Source of the DNA: Nocardioides szechwanensis
GTDB taxonomy: Bacteria; Actinomycetota; Actinomycetes; Propionibacteriales; Nocardioidaceae
Reading direction: 5' to 3'
NCBI RefSeq assembly: GCF_900103935.1
Contig: NZ_FNIC01000001.1
Coordinates: 1,016,715 to 1,080,714, forward strand
DNA: 64,000 nucleotides
The notes under the pieces are model-generated. The model did not search any database. It was not told the DNA's origin and saw only the letters and a program-made list of their open reading frames with translations. The position numbers and the translations under genes were made by a program. Shown here one piece after another: positions 1 through 7,864 of this stretch; position 1 is the stretch's first letter; every line of letters begins with the position of its first letter.

Positions 1-106
1 TGCCGCCGTGGACGTCGCCCGAGAAGTTGGCCATGTCCGGCGTCATCAGGACGGTCATCGACAGGCTGTGCCGGTCACCGGGGGCGGGTGCTGCTTCCTC
101 TGCCAT
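1..106 (-). CDS. Acyl-CoA thioesterase (hotdog fold), N-terminal fragment
   Basis: This is the N-terminal 35 residues of a gene that runs off the left edge. It starts at ATG 106, and the visible segment MTPDMANFSGDVHGG is the signature of bacterial acyl-CoA thioesterases of the hotdog fold, where the HGG element belongs to the active-site helix. Such enzymes hydrolyse acyl-CoA to free acid and CoA. The rest of the domain is outside the window, so substrate range cannot be judged. The LysE-type exporter gene ends 10 bases upstream on the same strand, so the two may be cotranscribed. Confidence 0.7.
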   Translation of the reverse strand, partial: MAEEAAPAPGDRHSLSMTVLMTPDMANFSGDVHGG

Positions 107-115
107 GGCGGGAAG

Positions 116-778
116 CTACTCCACGACCGCCATGCTGACCCCGAGCCCGACCATCATCGTGCCGCCGGCCGCACCCAGCGCGTCGAGCCGCTCCGGCCGC
201 CCGCCGAACCAGTCGCGCGCCTTGCCCGCCGCCAGTGCCCACAGGCTGTCGGAGGTCACGCACATCGCACCGAACACGGCGCCGAGCATCATGATCTGGG
301 CGCTGGCGTGGCCGTCGGCGTCGTTGACGAAGTGCGGCAGGAACGCCAGGAAGAACACGATGGTCTTCGGGTTTGTCAGCCCCACGAAGAACCCCACGCG
401 CAGGCTCTTGCGGGCCGACGCCGCTCGCATGGTGATCGCCCCGGGCTCGTCCATCGCGCCGAGCACCGCGCGGGCGTCGGCGCGGTGACGGATCGCCTGC
501 ACCCCCAGCCACACGACGTAGGCCGCCCCCACCAGCTTGATCGCCGTGTACGCCGTGGCGCTCGCCGCCACCACCGCCCCCAGCCCCAGCGCGATCGCCA
601 CGATCTGCGCCACGATGCCGAGCGCGTTGCCGACCACCGACAGCAGGGCGTCGCGTCGGCCGACGGTCAGCGCCCGCCCGATCGTGAACAGCAGGCTCGG
701 CCCGGGCACCTGGATGAACAGCGCGCTCGCCACGACGAACGCGAGCCACTGGCTGGCGGTCGGCGACGGCAGGTCCAT
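116..778 (-). CDS. LysE/RhtB family amino-acid exporter
   Basis: A 220-residue, very hydrophobic protein of the usual LysE/RhtB size (about 200-220 aa). The segment PGPSLLFTIGRAL near residue 25 matches the family N-terminal signature, and GLTNPKTIVFFLAFLPHF is the conserved GxxNPK motif in the middle. About six membrane helices are apparent. The family exports amino acids or related small molecules across the inner membrane; the substrate here cannot be told. The start at ATG 778 is preceded by CATACT and a six-base spacer, compatible with a leaderless transcript. A much longer reading frame upstream of this ATG is the shadow of the neighbouring CHAD gene. Confidence 0.82.
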   Translation of the reverse strand: MDLPSPTASQWLAFVVASALFIQVPGPSLLFTIGRALTVGRRDALLSVVGNALGIVAQIVAIALGLGAVVAASATAYTAIKLVGAAYVVWLGVQAIRHRADARAVLGAMDEPGAITMRAASARKSLRVGFFVGLTNPKTIVFFLAFLPHFVNDADGHASAQIMMLGAVFGAMCVTSDSLWALAAGKARDWFGGRPERLDALGAAGGTMMVGLGVSMAVVE

Positions 779-849
779 GTCAGGAGTATGGCCGAGCTCA
801 GCCGTCCCCCGCGACGAGGATGTACCGCGCGGGCCACAGTCCCGAACGA

Positions 850-1755
850 TCAGCCCCGGAGCCACTTCCGAAGCCCACCGTCGGGCAGGCCGGCGAGGAC
901 GGCCGGGTACGCCGCCACGATGGCGTCGGCGCGTGCCTCCTCGAGCGCGTGGAGTCGACCGAACGTGAACGTGTCCTCCCCCGCCTCCTGGGCGTGGGCC
1001 GCGATGTCGAGCAGCACCGAGCGTGTGACGACCGTGTCCTGGTGCTCCCCCAGCAGCTCCTGGAGCGCCTCGGCGAGACCGGCGAGGCGCGCGGCCGGCT
1101 CCCCGAGCACGGGCGCGGCCGACTCGGCGGCGTACCGCAGCCGCTTGGCAGCCTTCCGCACCTGGTGCAGGTGGTGCTCCTTGAGGGCCGGATCGTCGGT
1201 GCGCTCCCAGACCCGGTGCCGCCGGTGGACCCGCGCCAGGTCGGAGCGGAGCAGCTTCGGCAGCAGCGTGCGCGCTGGCCGGGCGGCCGACTCGTCGAAC
1301 GGCGGAGAGTCCACGAGCACTCCCAGGTCCGACAACAGCCGGGCGTAGCGCTCGCCTCCGAGGGCCACCTGCGCCGCCGCCCGCCCGTCCCGGGCCCACG
1401 CACCCAGCTCGGTGTCGATCCGCTGGGACACGGGTCCACGCACCAGCGCGGCGGGCTCCTGGCGGAGGATCCCGTCCAGCCTCGCCTGCAGCACCTGGGC
1501 GTCGCGCGCCGGCGCCAGGACGCCTCCGAGCCAGCGCAGCTCGTCGGTCAGCGCCGCCGGGGTGTCACCGGCCAGCACGGGCCGGTACGCCGCCAGCGCG
1601 GAACGCATCCGACGGGCGGCGACCCGCATCTGGTGGACGCTCTCCTGCTCGCCGGACCTCAGCAGCGCGTCCTGCTCGAGGAGCCGGTTGCGGTGCTGGC
1701 CGAGGTAGTCGACGAACACCGATCCGGTCGGCTGCTCCAGGGTCACAGCGACCAT
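850..1755 (-). CDS. CHAD domain protein
   Basis: A 301-residue helical protein. The segment VHQMRVAARRMRSAL near residue 40 is the hallmark of CHAD domains (conserved His and Arg/Lys-rich helix), and a second basic motif, LHQVRKAAKRLRYA, falls in the second half. CHAD domains bind polyphosphate through conserved basic residues and are often near polyphosphate kinases or CYTH phosphatases, but no such partner is visible here. The gene is divergent from the acyltransferase-like gene at 1770 with almost no intergenic DNA. Role: probably polyphosphate-associated (family knowledge); the specific function is unknown. Confidence 0.82.
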   Translation of the reverse strand: MVAVTLEQPTGSVFVDYLGQHRNRLLEQDALLRSGEQESVHQMRVAARRMRSALAAYRPVLAGDTPAALTDELRWLGGVLAPARDAQVLQARLDGILRQEPAALVRGPVSQRIDTELGAWARDGRAAAQVALGGERYARLLSDLGVLVDSPPFDESAARPARTLLPKLLRSDLARVHRRHRVWERTDDPALKEHHLHQVRKAAKRLRYAAESAAPVLGEPAARLAGLAEALQELLGEHQDTVVTRSVLLDIAAHAQEAGEDTFTFGRLHALEEARADAIVAAYPAVLAGLPDGGLRKWLRG

Positions 1756-1769
1756 CGTGACACGTGGCT

Positions 1770-2663
1770 ATGCTCCCGAACGTGTTCACCCGACGCAGCG
1801 ACGGGATCTACCTGGGCAAGGTCCAGGCCATGCGCCGCATCGTCCCCTACCTGATGCCCACCCGCACCGAGGCGACGGTCTACTACGAGCAGCACCTCCA
1901 GGTCGGGGACCTGCTGGCGTGGCTCGAGGACACCAACGCGGGGCGCCCGCCGGCCGAGCACGTCACGCTGTTCCACGTCTTCCTGACCGCGCTGGCGCGC
2001 ACGCTCAAGCTCCGGCCGGAGGTCAACCGGTTCATCGCGGGCCGGCGGACCTACCAGCACACCGAGATCAGCATCTCCTTCATCGTGAAGACCGCGATGC
2101 GCGACGACGCGCCGGAGACCCAGGCGCGGCTGGTCTTCACCGGCGACGAGACGGTCGCGCAGGTCCGCGACGTCGTCACCGCCGCCGTGTCGCACGGGCG
2201 CGGGTCCGAGCAGGGCGACGACGACAGGCTCGTCGACTTCTTCGCCTCGTGGCCGCGCCCGGTCCTGGGACTGATCAGCCGAGCGATCACCTCGCTCGAC
2301 TACCACAACGCCCTGCCCGGCCCCCTGCGCGACGCGATCCCCCTCTACACCAGCGTCTACCTGGTCAACACCGGCTCGATCGGCATCGACGCGCCCTTCC
2401 ACCACCTCTTCGAGTACGGCTCGGCCAGCGTGTTCGTGGCCATCGGCCGGGTCGCCAAGGAGCCCGTGATCGACGAGCACGACCAGGTGGTCGCGAAGGA
2501 CCGGGTCACCACCCGCTTCACGTTGGACGAGCGCGCGTCCGACGGCTTCTACTTCGCGCGTACGGCGGAGGTGTTCCGCCGCCTGGTCGAGGAGCCGGAG
2601 CTGCTGGCGACCGCCGACGTCACCGCCGAGCAGATCCTGGGCGGCTGGCCGCACCGGAGCTGA
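1770..2663 (+). CDS. 2-oxoacid dehydrogenase E2 acyltransferase-like protein (CAT fold), catalytic His replaced
   Basis: A stand-alone protein of 297 residues resembling the catalytic domain of dihydrolipoyl acyltransferases (chloramphenicol acetyltransferase fold), with no lipoyl or E1/E3-binding domain. Matching features are the N-terminal DGIYLGK, the MPTRTEATVYY strand, and the C-terminal FTLDERASDGFYFAR, which aligns with the E2 motif DHRVVDG. The catalytic histidine of that motif is Glu here, while the Asp-Gly is kept, so classical acyl transfer may be lost or altered. ATG 1770 is chosen; GTG 1764 and GTG 1782 are alternatives. The divergent CHAD gene starts at 1755, leaving only 14 bases between start codons. 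Confidence 0.68.
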   Translation: MLPNVFTRRSDGIYLGKVQAMRRIVPYLMPTRTEATVYYEQHLQVGDLLAWLEDTNAGRPPAEHVTLFHVFLTALARTLKLRPEVNRFIAGRRTYQHTEISISFIVKTAMRDDAPETQARLVFTGDETVAQVRDVVTAAVSHGRGSEQGDDDRLVDFFASWPRPVLGLISRAITSLDYHNALPGPLRDAIPLYTSVYLVNTGSIGIDAPFHHLFEYGSASVFVAIGRVAKEPVIDEHDQVVAKDRVTTRFTLDERASDGFYFARTAEVFRRLVEEPELLATADVTAEQILGGWPHRS

Positions 2664-2678
2664 CGCACACCGGCCAAC

Positions 2679-3101
2679 TCAGAGGTGATCGGGCACGAAC
2701 AGTGCGTCCGGGTCCCGGCGGACCGGCATCGCACCGACGCCCACGCGCGTCAGCTGGGCCGCGGCGGTCACGATCCGCCGGCGCCGGCGCGTGGACATCG
2801 CCTCCCATGCACCCGGCCGGCGGTGGTCGAGGAGCTGCCGGCTGCCCGCCTCGGCGGCCTCGTCGTACTCCGCCTGGGTGAACTCCGGACGCGCATCCAC
2901 CGTCGGCCGCTCCGGCAGCGCGGTCAGCACCGGGAGCACGATCTCGCCCGCGGCGACCTTGCGCGGGTAGCGCTCCGCCATGGTCAGGGCGTCGTACGCC
3001 GCGTCGACGTCGCCGCGCCGCCAGGGCGGGCGGGTCACGGCGAACAGCCGGCGAGCCACGGCGTCGACCGCCACCGTCATCTCGTGCTCGGTGAACCTCA
3101 T
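2679..3101 (-). CDS. Hypothetical protein (140 aa)
   Basis: A 140-residue soluble protein rich in Ala, Arg and Glu, starting at ATG 3101 (a GTG two codons upstream is possible). The N-terminus MRFTEHEMTVAVDAVARRLF and the helical composition suggest a small all-alpha protein; I do not recognise the family. It is convergent with the acyltransferase-like gene and divergent from the lipid SDR gene. A 546-residue frame that extends through it to 4319 on the same strand is an artefact over the SDR gene. Codon use is typical of the window. Confidence 0.6.
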   Translation of the reverse strand: MRFTEHEMTVAVDAVARRLFAVTRPPWRRGDVDAAYDALTMAERYPRKVAAGEIVLPVLTALPERPTVDARPEFTQAEYDEAAEAGSRQLLDHRRPGAWEAMSTRRRRRIVTAAAQLTRVGVGAMPVRRDPDALFVPDHL

Positions 3102-3123
3102 GGGCACCCATGATGGCGCACCC

Positions 3124-3162
3124 CGGGTCCTAGTGCCCCTGCCGCAGCGGGTCCTAGTGCCC
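3124..3162. promoter_or_regulatory. Two tandem DosR-like boxes upstream of the SDR gene
   Basis: The 15-mer CGGGTCCTAGTGCCC occurs twice (3124-3138 and 3148-3162), 24 bp apart. Each core GGGTCCTAGTGCCC is an imperfect palindrome close to the NarL-type box GGGACTWWAGTCCC recognised by mycobacterial DosR/DevR. The pair lies about 100 bp upstream of the SDR start at 3261 and 23 bp upstream of the divergent hypothetical. The regulatory reading is inference; the repeat itself is plain in the sequence. Confidence 0.45.
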
Positions 3163-3260
3163 TTCCGGCGGAGTTGCCCAGGCGTGAGGATCGGAGGGAG
3201 GGCACGGCCGGATCCGACGGTCAGCGCCGGTTCGGGGACCGTGCCGAGAAGGCGATTCAC

Positions 3261-4349
3261 ATGACGGTCCTGATGACAGGGTTCCCGGGGTTCCTCGGGT
3301 CCGCACTCCTCCCGCGCCTCCTGGCCCGGCGTGAGCACGTCCGGGCGGTCTGCCTGGTCCAGCCGGAGCACCGCGCACTGGCAGAGACCCGCGTCCTCGA
3401 GCTGGAGAACGACCATCCCCACCTGCGCGGGCGCATCGACCTGGTCGACGGCGACATCACCGCCCCCGACCTGGGCATCGACCCCGCGGAGCTCGCGGGC
3501 CTCGACGGCGTCACCGAGGTGTGGCACCTGGCGGCCGTCTACGACCTCGCGGTCGACCCCGAGCTGGCTCGCCGGGTCAACGTCGACGGGACCCAGCAGG
3601 TACTGGACTTCTGCCGCTCCCGGGCCCACCTGGGCCGGCTGCACTACGTCAGCACCTGCTACGTCAGCGGCCGCTACGAGGGCACCTTCACCGAGGACGG
3701 CCTCGACGAGGACCAGGAGTTCCGCAACCACTACGAGTCGACGAAGTACGACGCCGAGGTACTGGTCCGCGCGGCGATGGCCGAGGGCCTGCCGGCGACG
3801 ATCTATCGCCCCGGGATCGTGGTCGGCGACTCCGAGACCGGTGAGACCCAGAAGTACGACGGCCCCTACTTCCTCGCGGAGTTCCTGCGCCGGCAACTGT
3901 CCGTCGCCGTGGTGCCGGCGGTCGGTGCCGCCGACGAGGTCAAGGTGTGCCTGGTCCCCCGCGACTTCGTCGTGGACGCCATGGACCAGCTCTCCGTCCT
4001 CCCCGCGTCGCTCGGCAAGACCTACGCCCTCACCGACCCCAACCCGCCGACCGTGCGCAGGCTGGTCGAGACGTTCGCCCACCACCTGGGCAAGCGGGTC
4101 CTGTGGGTCCGGCTGCCACTGGGCCTGACCCGGGCCGCCGTGGGCTCCGTGCCGGGCATGGAGCGACTGCTCGGGCTGCCGGCCGAGGCCCTCGACTACT
4201 TCGCCTCGCCGACGACGTACTCCACGACCAACACGACGACCGACCTCGCCGGCACCGGCGTCGCCTGCCCGTCGTTCGACGCCTACGCCGGAACGCTCCT
4301 GGACTTCATGGGAGCCCACCCCGAGTACGACTCCAAGGCCATGGTGTGA
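3261..4349 (+). CDS. Extended SDR, NAD(P)-dependent fatty acyl/thioester reductase-like
   Basis: A 362-residue extended short-chain dehydrogenase starting at ATG 3261. The N-terminal MTVLMTGFPGFLG carries the dinucleotide-binding GxxGxxG. The active-site pair is seen as YESTKYDAE (YxxxK near residue 165), preceded by HYVSTCYVSG. The overall pattern (VWHLAAVYDL, NVDGTQQVLDFC, YRPGIVVGDS) is that of the male-sterility/thioester-reductase branch, which reduces acyl thioesters to aldehyde or alcohol, and also of sugar-nucleotide epimerases. The next gene starts inside its stop codon (GTGA, 4346-4349), so the two are translationally coupled. With wax synthases nearby, a role in fatty alcohol or aldehyde formation is likely (inference). 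Confidence 0.72.
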   Translation: MTVLMTGFPGFLGSALLPRLLARREHVRAVCLVQPEHRALAETRVLELENDHPHLRGRIDLVDGDITAPDLGIDPAELAGLDGVTEVWHLAAVYDLAVDPELARRVNVDGTQQVLDFCRSRAHLGRLHYVSTCYVSGRYEGTFTEDGLDEDQEFRNHYESTKYDAEVLVRAAMAEGLPATIYRPGIVVGDSETGETQKYDGPYFLAEFLRRQLSVAVVPAVGAADEVKVCLVPRDFVVDAMDQLSVLPASLGKTYALTDPNPPTVRRLVETFAHHLGKRVLWVRLPLGLTRAAVGSVPGMERLLGLPAEALDYFASPTTYSTTNTTTDLAGTGVACPSFDAYAGTLLDFMGAHPEYDSKAMV

Positions 4350-6421
4350 GCCCGCGACGCAAGGCCCAGCCGCCGGTGCAGCCTCCCCTGGTCATCGTCG
4401 AGGTCAGCCTCGCGGCCGCGGACCGCGACTGCGACGAACAGATCAGCTTCCTCCACCGCGACATCCGCTTCGTGCGCATCGGCACCAACGGTGACGTGCG
4501 CGCCGCGAAGACCCTGGTGCGGGAGTGGACGGCCACGGCCGACGCGATCGCGGTCACGGGGATCCGGGAGGCGCGGGCCGCCGGGCTGTACGACGGTGAG
4601 CTGGAGGCCGTCGAACGCGTCATGCGCGCCACGACCGACGTCCCGGTCACCGACGGTCACGGGCTCCGCGACGTCCTCCAGGAGTGGGCGATCCGGCACG
4701 TCCAAACCGAGATGCCCGGGTTCTTCAACAACGCGCGCACGGTCGTCCTCGGCGGGCTGAACCACGCGCGGACCGCCCGGGTGCTGCGTGAGTTCACCGA
4801 CAACCTGGAGTTCGCCGACCCGCTGCTGCGCCTGGACCTTCCCGGCCGGATCAACGGCAACCCACTCCTCGAGATCGCGGCCAACGCCACCCTGTGGCCG
4901 GTACGACGGATGCCCGGCGTGGTGCGCGCGCAGATCCGAGCCCCGGGCCAGCGGCTCAGCAACGCCCTGACCCGCAGGGCCGCGCGCGACTGCGACGTCG
5001 TCGTGGCGACGTATGACGAGCTGGTCGCCTTCGGCCTCGAGGAGCTGGCCGGCAAGACCGTCGTCACTTCGACGATCTCCGAGGAGCGGCTCGCCGAGCT
5101 GGCCGCGCGGGGCGTCGACATGGTGCTCGACGCCACTCCCCAGCCCTTCCCGGTCACCGTCTCGGAGGCCGTGCTCGAGGCGATGATGATGGCCATCGTC
5201 TCCGACGGCGGGCGGCTGACCAACGACGACCTGCTCGACATGATCGTCTCGGCCGGCATGGAGCCGCGCCTGCTCTACCCGCACGGACCCAAGCGCAAGA
5301 GCAGGTTCGCGTTCGTCATTCACCCGCTGTCGCAGGAGTTCTTCGGGCGGGTCGAGCCGCTGGGCACGATCAGCAAGGTCGCGCCCCCGGTGGTGATGGA
5401 CGTCGTGGAGAAGGTGGCGGCCTACTACCCGCCGTTCGTCTACAGCCACGTCACCGGCATCACGTCACCCACCGGGGCGGAGGCCGAGGGCTGGCTGATC
5501 TCGGTCGGCGGCACCCCGCGGGAGCTGATGGCGCACAGCCCGGAGTTCACCTACGCCCGGCTGCTGGACGCGGCCGACATCGCCAAGAAGCTCGGGGCGC
5601 AGGTGATGGGCCTCGGCGCCTTCACGAAGGTCGTCGGCGACGCCGGGGTCACCGTGGCCAAGCAGGCGTCGCTGCCGATCACCACGGGCAACAGCTACAG
5701 CGCGTCCGGCGCCCTGTGGGCGGCCCACGAAGCGGTCAACCAGCTCGGGCTCGCCGAGGTCGACGAGCACGGGCGGATCAAGGGCAAGACGATGGTCGTC
5801 GGCGCCACCGGCGCGATCGGCTCGGTCTGCGCCCGGCTGCTCGCGCTCGCCAGCGACGAGCTGTGGCTGGTGTCGCCCGAGACCGCCAAGCTGCTGGCGC
5901 TCAAGCACGAGATCGAGCGCGACAACCCACGCGCGGAGATCCACGTCGCCGCCACGCCCAGCGGTCACCTCCAGCACATGGACGTGATCGTCACGGCCAC
6001 GTCGGGCGCCGGCAAGCGGGTCCTCGACATCATGGACGTGAAGCCCGGCTGCGTGATCACCGACGTGGCGCGGCCGCTGGACCTCTCGGCAGCCGACGTG
6101 GCCAAGCGGCCCGACGTACTCGTGGTGGAGTCGGGCGAGATCGAGCTCCCCGGCGACGTCAGGATGAAGGACATCGGTCTTCCGCCCGGCGTCGTCTACG
6201 CGTGCATGGCCGAGACCATCGCGCTCGCCCTCGAGGGTCGCTACGAGACGTTCACGGTCGGGCGCAACATCGAGTGGGCGAAGGTCAAGGAGATCTACCG
6301 GCTCGGCCTCAAGCACGGCATGAAGCTCGCCACGATCTCCGGCGTCAACGGGGTCTTCACCCCCGAGGACGTCGACCGGGTCCGCGAGCTCGCGCTGGAG
6401 CGGCGGGCGGTCGGCGTCTGA
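4346..6421 (+). CDS. Two-domain reductase resembling long-chain acyl-ACP reductase
   Basis: A 691-residue protein starting at GTG 4346, overlapping the SDR stop by 4 bp. The C-terminal half contains a Rossmann motif GATGAIGS (about residues 486-493), a preceding TTGNSYSASGALWAA, and a distal VYACMAETIALALEG then FTVGRNIEWAKV. This series matches the layout of cyanobacterial-type acyl-ACP reductases (aldehyde-forming) and related glutamyl-tRNA-reductase-like enzymes. The N-terminal half (IRFVRIGTNGDVRAAK, ADAIAVTGIREA) recalls proteins annotated quinate 5-dehydrogenase; I am less sure of this part. The function is probably reduction of an acyl thioester in lipid synthesis together with the coupled SDR. 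The double length, twice a typical AAR, is notable. Confidence 0.6.
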   Translation: MSPRRKAQPPVQPPLVIVEVSLAAADRDCDEQISFLHRDIRFVRIGTNGDVRAAKTLVREWTATADAIAVTGIREARAAGLYDGELEAVERVMRATTDVPVTDGHGLRDVLQEWAIRHVQTEMPGFFNNARTVVLGGLNHARTARVLREFTDNLEFADPLLRLDLPGRINGNPLLEIAANATLWPVRRMPGVVRAQIRAPGQRLSNALTRRAARDCDVVVATYDELVAFGLEELAGKTVVTSTISEERLAELAARGVDMVLDATPQPFPVTVSEAVLEAMMMAIVSDGGRLTNDDLLDMIVSAGMEPRLLYPHGPKRKSRFAFVIHPLSQEFFGRVEPLGTISKVAPPVVMDVVEKVAAYYPPFVYSHVTGITSPTGAEAEGWLISVGGTPRELMAHSPEFTYARLLDAADIAKKLGAQVMGLGAFTKVVGDAGVTVAKQASLPITTGNSYSASGALWAAHEAVNQLGLAEVDEHGRIKGKTMVVGATGAIGSVCARLLALASDELWLVSPETAKLLALKHEIERDNPRAEIHVAATPSGHLQHMDVIVTATSGAGKRVLDIMDVKPGCVITDVARPLDLSAADVAKRPDVLVVESGEIELPGDVRMKDIGLPPGVVYACMAETIALALEGRYETFTVGRNIEWAKVKEIYRLGLKHGMKLATISGVNGVFTPEDVDRVRELALERRAVGV

Positions 6422-6433
6422 GGGCGAGGTCGC

Positions 6434-7864
6434 TCACCTCGCCAGCGCCGCCACCTCGTCCAGCCCCTCCTGCAGGCAGGCCTGCAGGACGTCGGTGTCT
6501 CTCACGGCCCGCTCGTCGACGTTGACCCCGATGCACGCCTGGTCGACGTGCGCGAGGAGCGTCGCCGCGACCGCCACCCCCGGCAGCGAGCCGAAGGGAT
6601 AGATGCCCTCCACCCTGGCCCCGGCCATGTAAGTCGCCCGCGTCGGCCCTTGCATGGTCGACGCCGAGGCGTCCGCGGTCACGCCGAGCCCCAGGACGGC
6701 GGCGCCCACATCGGCCGGCAACAGGCCCACGACCGGAGCAAAGGCGCGTACGGCGTCCAGCGCGCGCTCGGTGTGCAGCGACAGCAGCTCGCCCCGCACG
6801 GCGGCGATCCGGTCGGCGGGGTCCTCGATCCCGGAGGGCGCCGCGATCATCGCTCCCGCGAAGCGCAGCCCCCCCATCGGGTCCTCGGCCCGGTCGAGCG
6901 AGACGCGGAGCCGGACCGGCACCTGCTCGAGGTCGACCCCGTGGACAGCGTGGTAGCGGTGGAGGCCGCCGGCCAGCGCCGCGACGAACGCGTCGTGCAG
7001 GGTCCCGCCGCCGACCCGACCCGCGGCCCGCAGCTCGGACAGCGAGCACGAGAGGGCCAGGAACCGCCACGAGCGGCCGTCCCGGTCGGCCAGCAGCGGC
7101 GAGTTGGGAGCCGGCGGCGCGGCGGCCAGGCGCCGTACGGAGGCGCCGTACCGCAGGGTCTCGGCGAGCACCGTCTGCGGGCGCAGGGCCGCGGACAGCC
7201 CGGCCCGCAGTCCCTGGAGGGCCCGCACGGGAGCGGCGGCCAGACCGTCACGCAGACCGTCCCGGGCCAGCTGGAGGGCGTCGGTCGTGGGCTGCTCCTC
7301 GTCCAGTGCCACGACCGGCTTGTCGGGGGTGTGCTGCCGCGTGTGGGACTGGAGCAGCGACAGGAGCTGGACGGTGCCCGCGCTGTCGGTGAGGGCGTGG
7401 TGGATCTTGAGGACGTGCGCCGCACCTCCCCCGTCGAGCCCGGTGACCAGCACGCCCTCCCACAGCGGGCGGGAGCGGTCGAAGGGGCGGAGCGCGAGCT
7501 CGCGTGCGACCTCGAGGACGTCGTCGATCGAGCCACTGCCCCCGACCGGCCGGCGTCGGAGGTGGTAGTCGAGCGAGAAGTGCGCGTCATCGACCCAGAC
7601 GGGTGCCGTGGTCGGGAGCGCGGGGTCGAGGACCCGCTGCCGCAGCCGCCGCACCAGCGACGTACCCCACTCGTGCGCGTTGCGGAACCGCTCCCAGTCG
7701 GGCTCGCGGTCGAGCAGGATCACGGTGCACGACGTGGCCGAGCGCGCGGGGTGGCGCTCCGAGCGCCACATCATGGTCTCGAGCGGGTCCAGGACCGGCC
7801 GGCGGGACCAGGCGGCCGCGGCCGCCCAGCGCTCGAGGTCGGAGACCTCCTCGGTGTCGGCCAT
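6434..7864 (-). CDS. WS/DGAT-type acyltransferase with variant HHxxxDS motif
   Basis: A 476-residue member of the wax ester synthase/acyl-CoA:diacylglycerol acyltransferase family. The N-terminal WSRRPVLDPLETMMW and LDYHLRRRPV segments fit, and the catalytic HHxxxDG motif appears as HHALTDS at residues 155-161, with Ser in place of the final Gly. The two His and the Asp are kept, so activity is plausible. It is the last gene of the four-gene minus-strand lipid operon, and its ATG overlaps the stop of the HAD-PlsC gene (TGATG at 7862-7866). The order resembles M. tuberculosis Rv2482c (plsB2)-Rv2483c (plsC)-Rv2484c (WS/DGAT). Confidence 0.82.
   Translation of the reverse strand: MADTEEVSDLERWAAAAAWSRRPVLDPLETMMWRSERHPARSATSCTVILLDREPDWERFRNAHEWGTSLVRRLRQRVLDPALPTTAPVWVDDAHFSLDYHLRRRPVGGSGSIDDVLEVARELALRPFDRSRPLWEGVLVTGLDGGGAAHVLKIHHALTDSAGTVQLLSLLQSHTRQHTPDKPVVALDEEQPTTDALQLARDGLRDGLAAAPVRALQGLRAGLSAALRPQTVLAETLRYGASVRRLAAAPPAPNSPLLADRDGRSWRFLALSCSLSELRAAGRVGGGTLHDAFVAALAGGLHRYHAVHGVDLEQVPVRLRVSLDRAEDPMGGLRFAGAMIAAPSGIEDPADRIAAVRGELLSLHTERALDAVRAFAPVVGLLPADVGAAVLGLGVTADASASTMQGPTRATYMAGARVEGIYPFGSLPGVAVAATLLAHVDQACIGVNVDERAVRDTDVLQACLQEGLDEVAALAR

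Noticed and set aside
8..1348. A 446-codon open frame on the plus strand
   Set aside because: It runs antisense to the LysE and CHAD genes, with arginine-rich, low-quality composition typical of GC-rich shadow frames.
2679..4319. A 546-codon minus-strand frame continuing the 140-aa hypothetical
   Set aside because: Its upstream three quarters is antisense to the well-supported SDR; only the part from 3101 has plausible composition.
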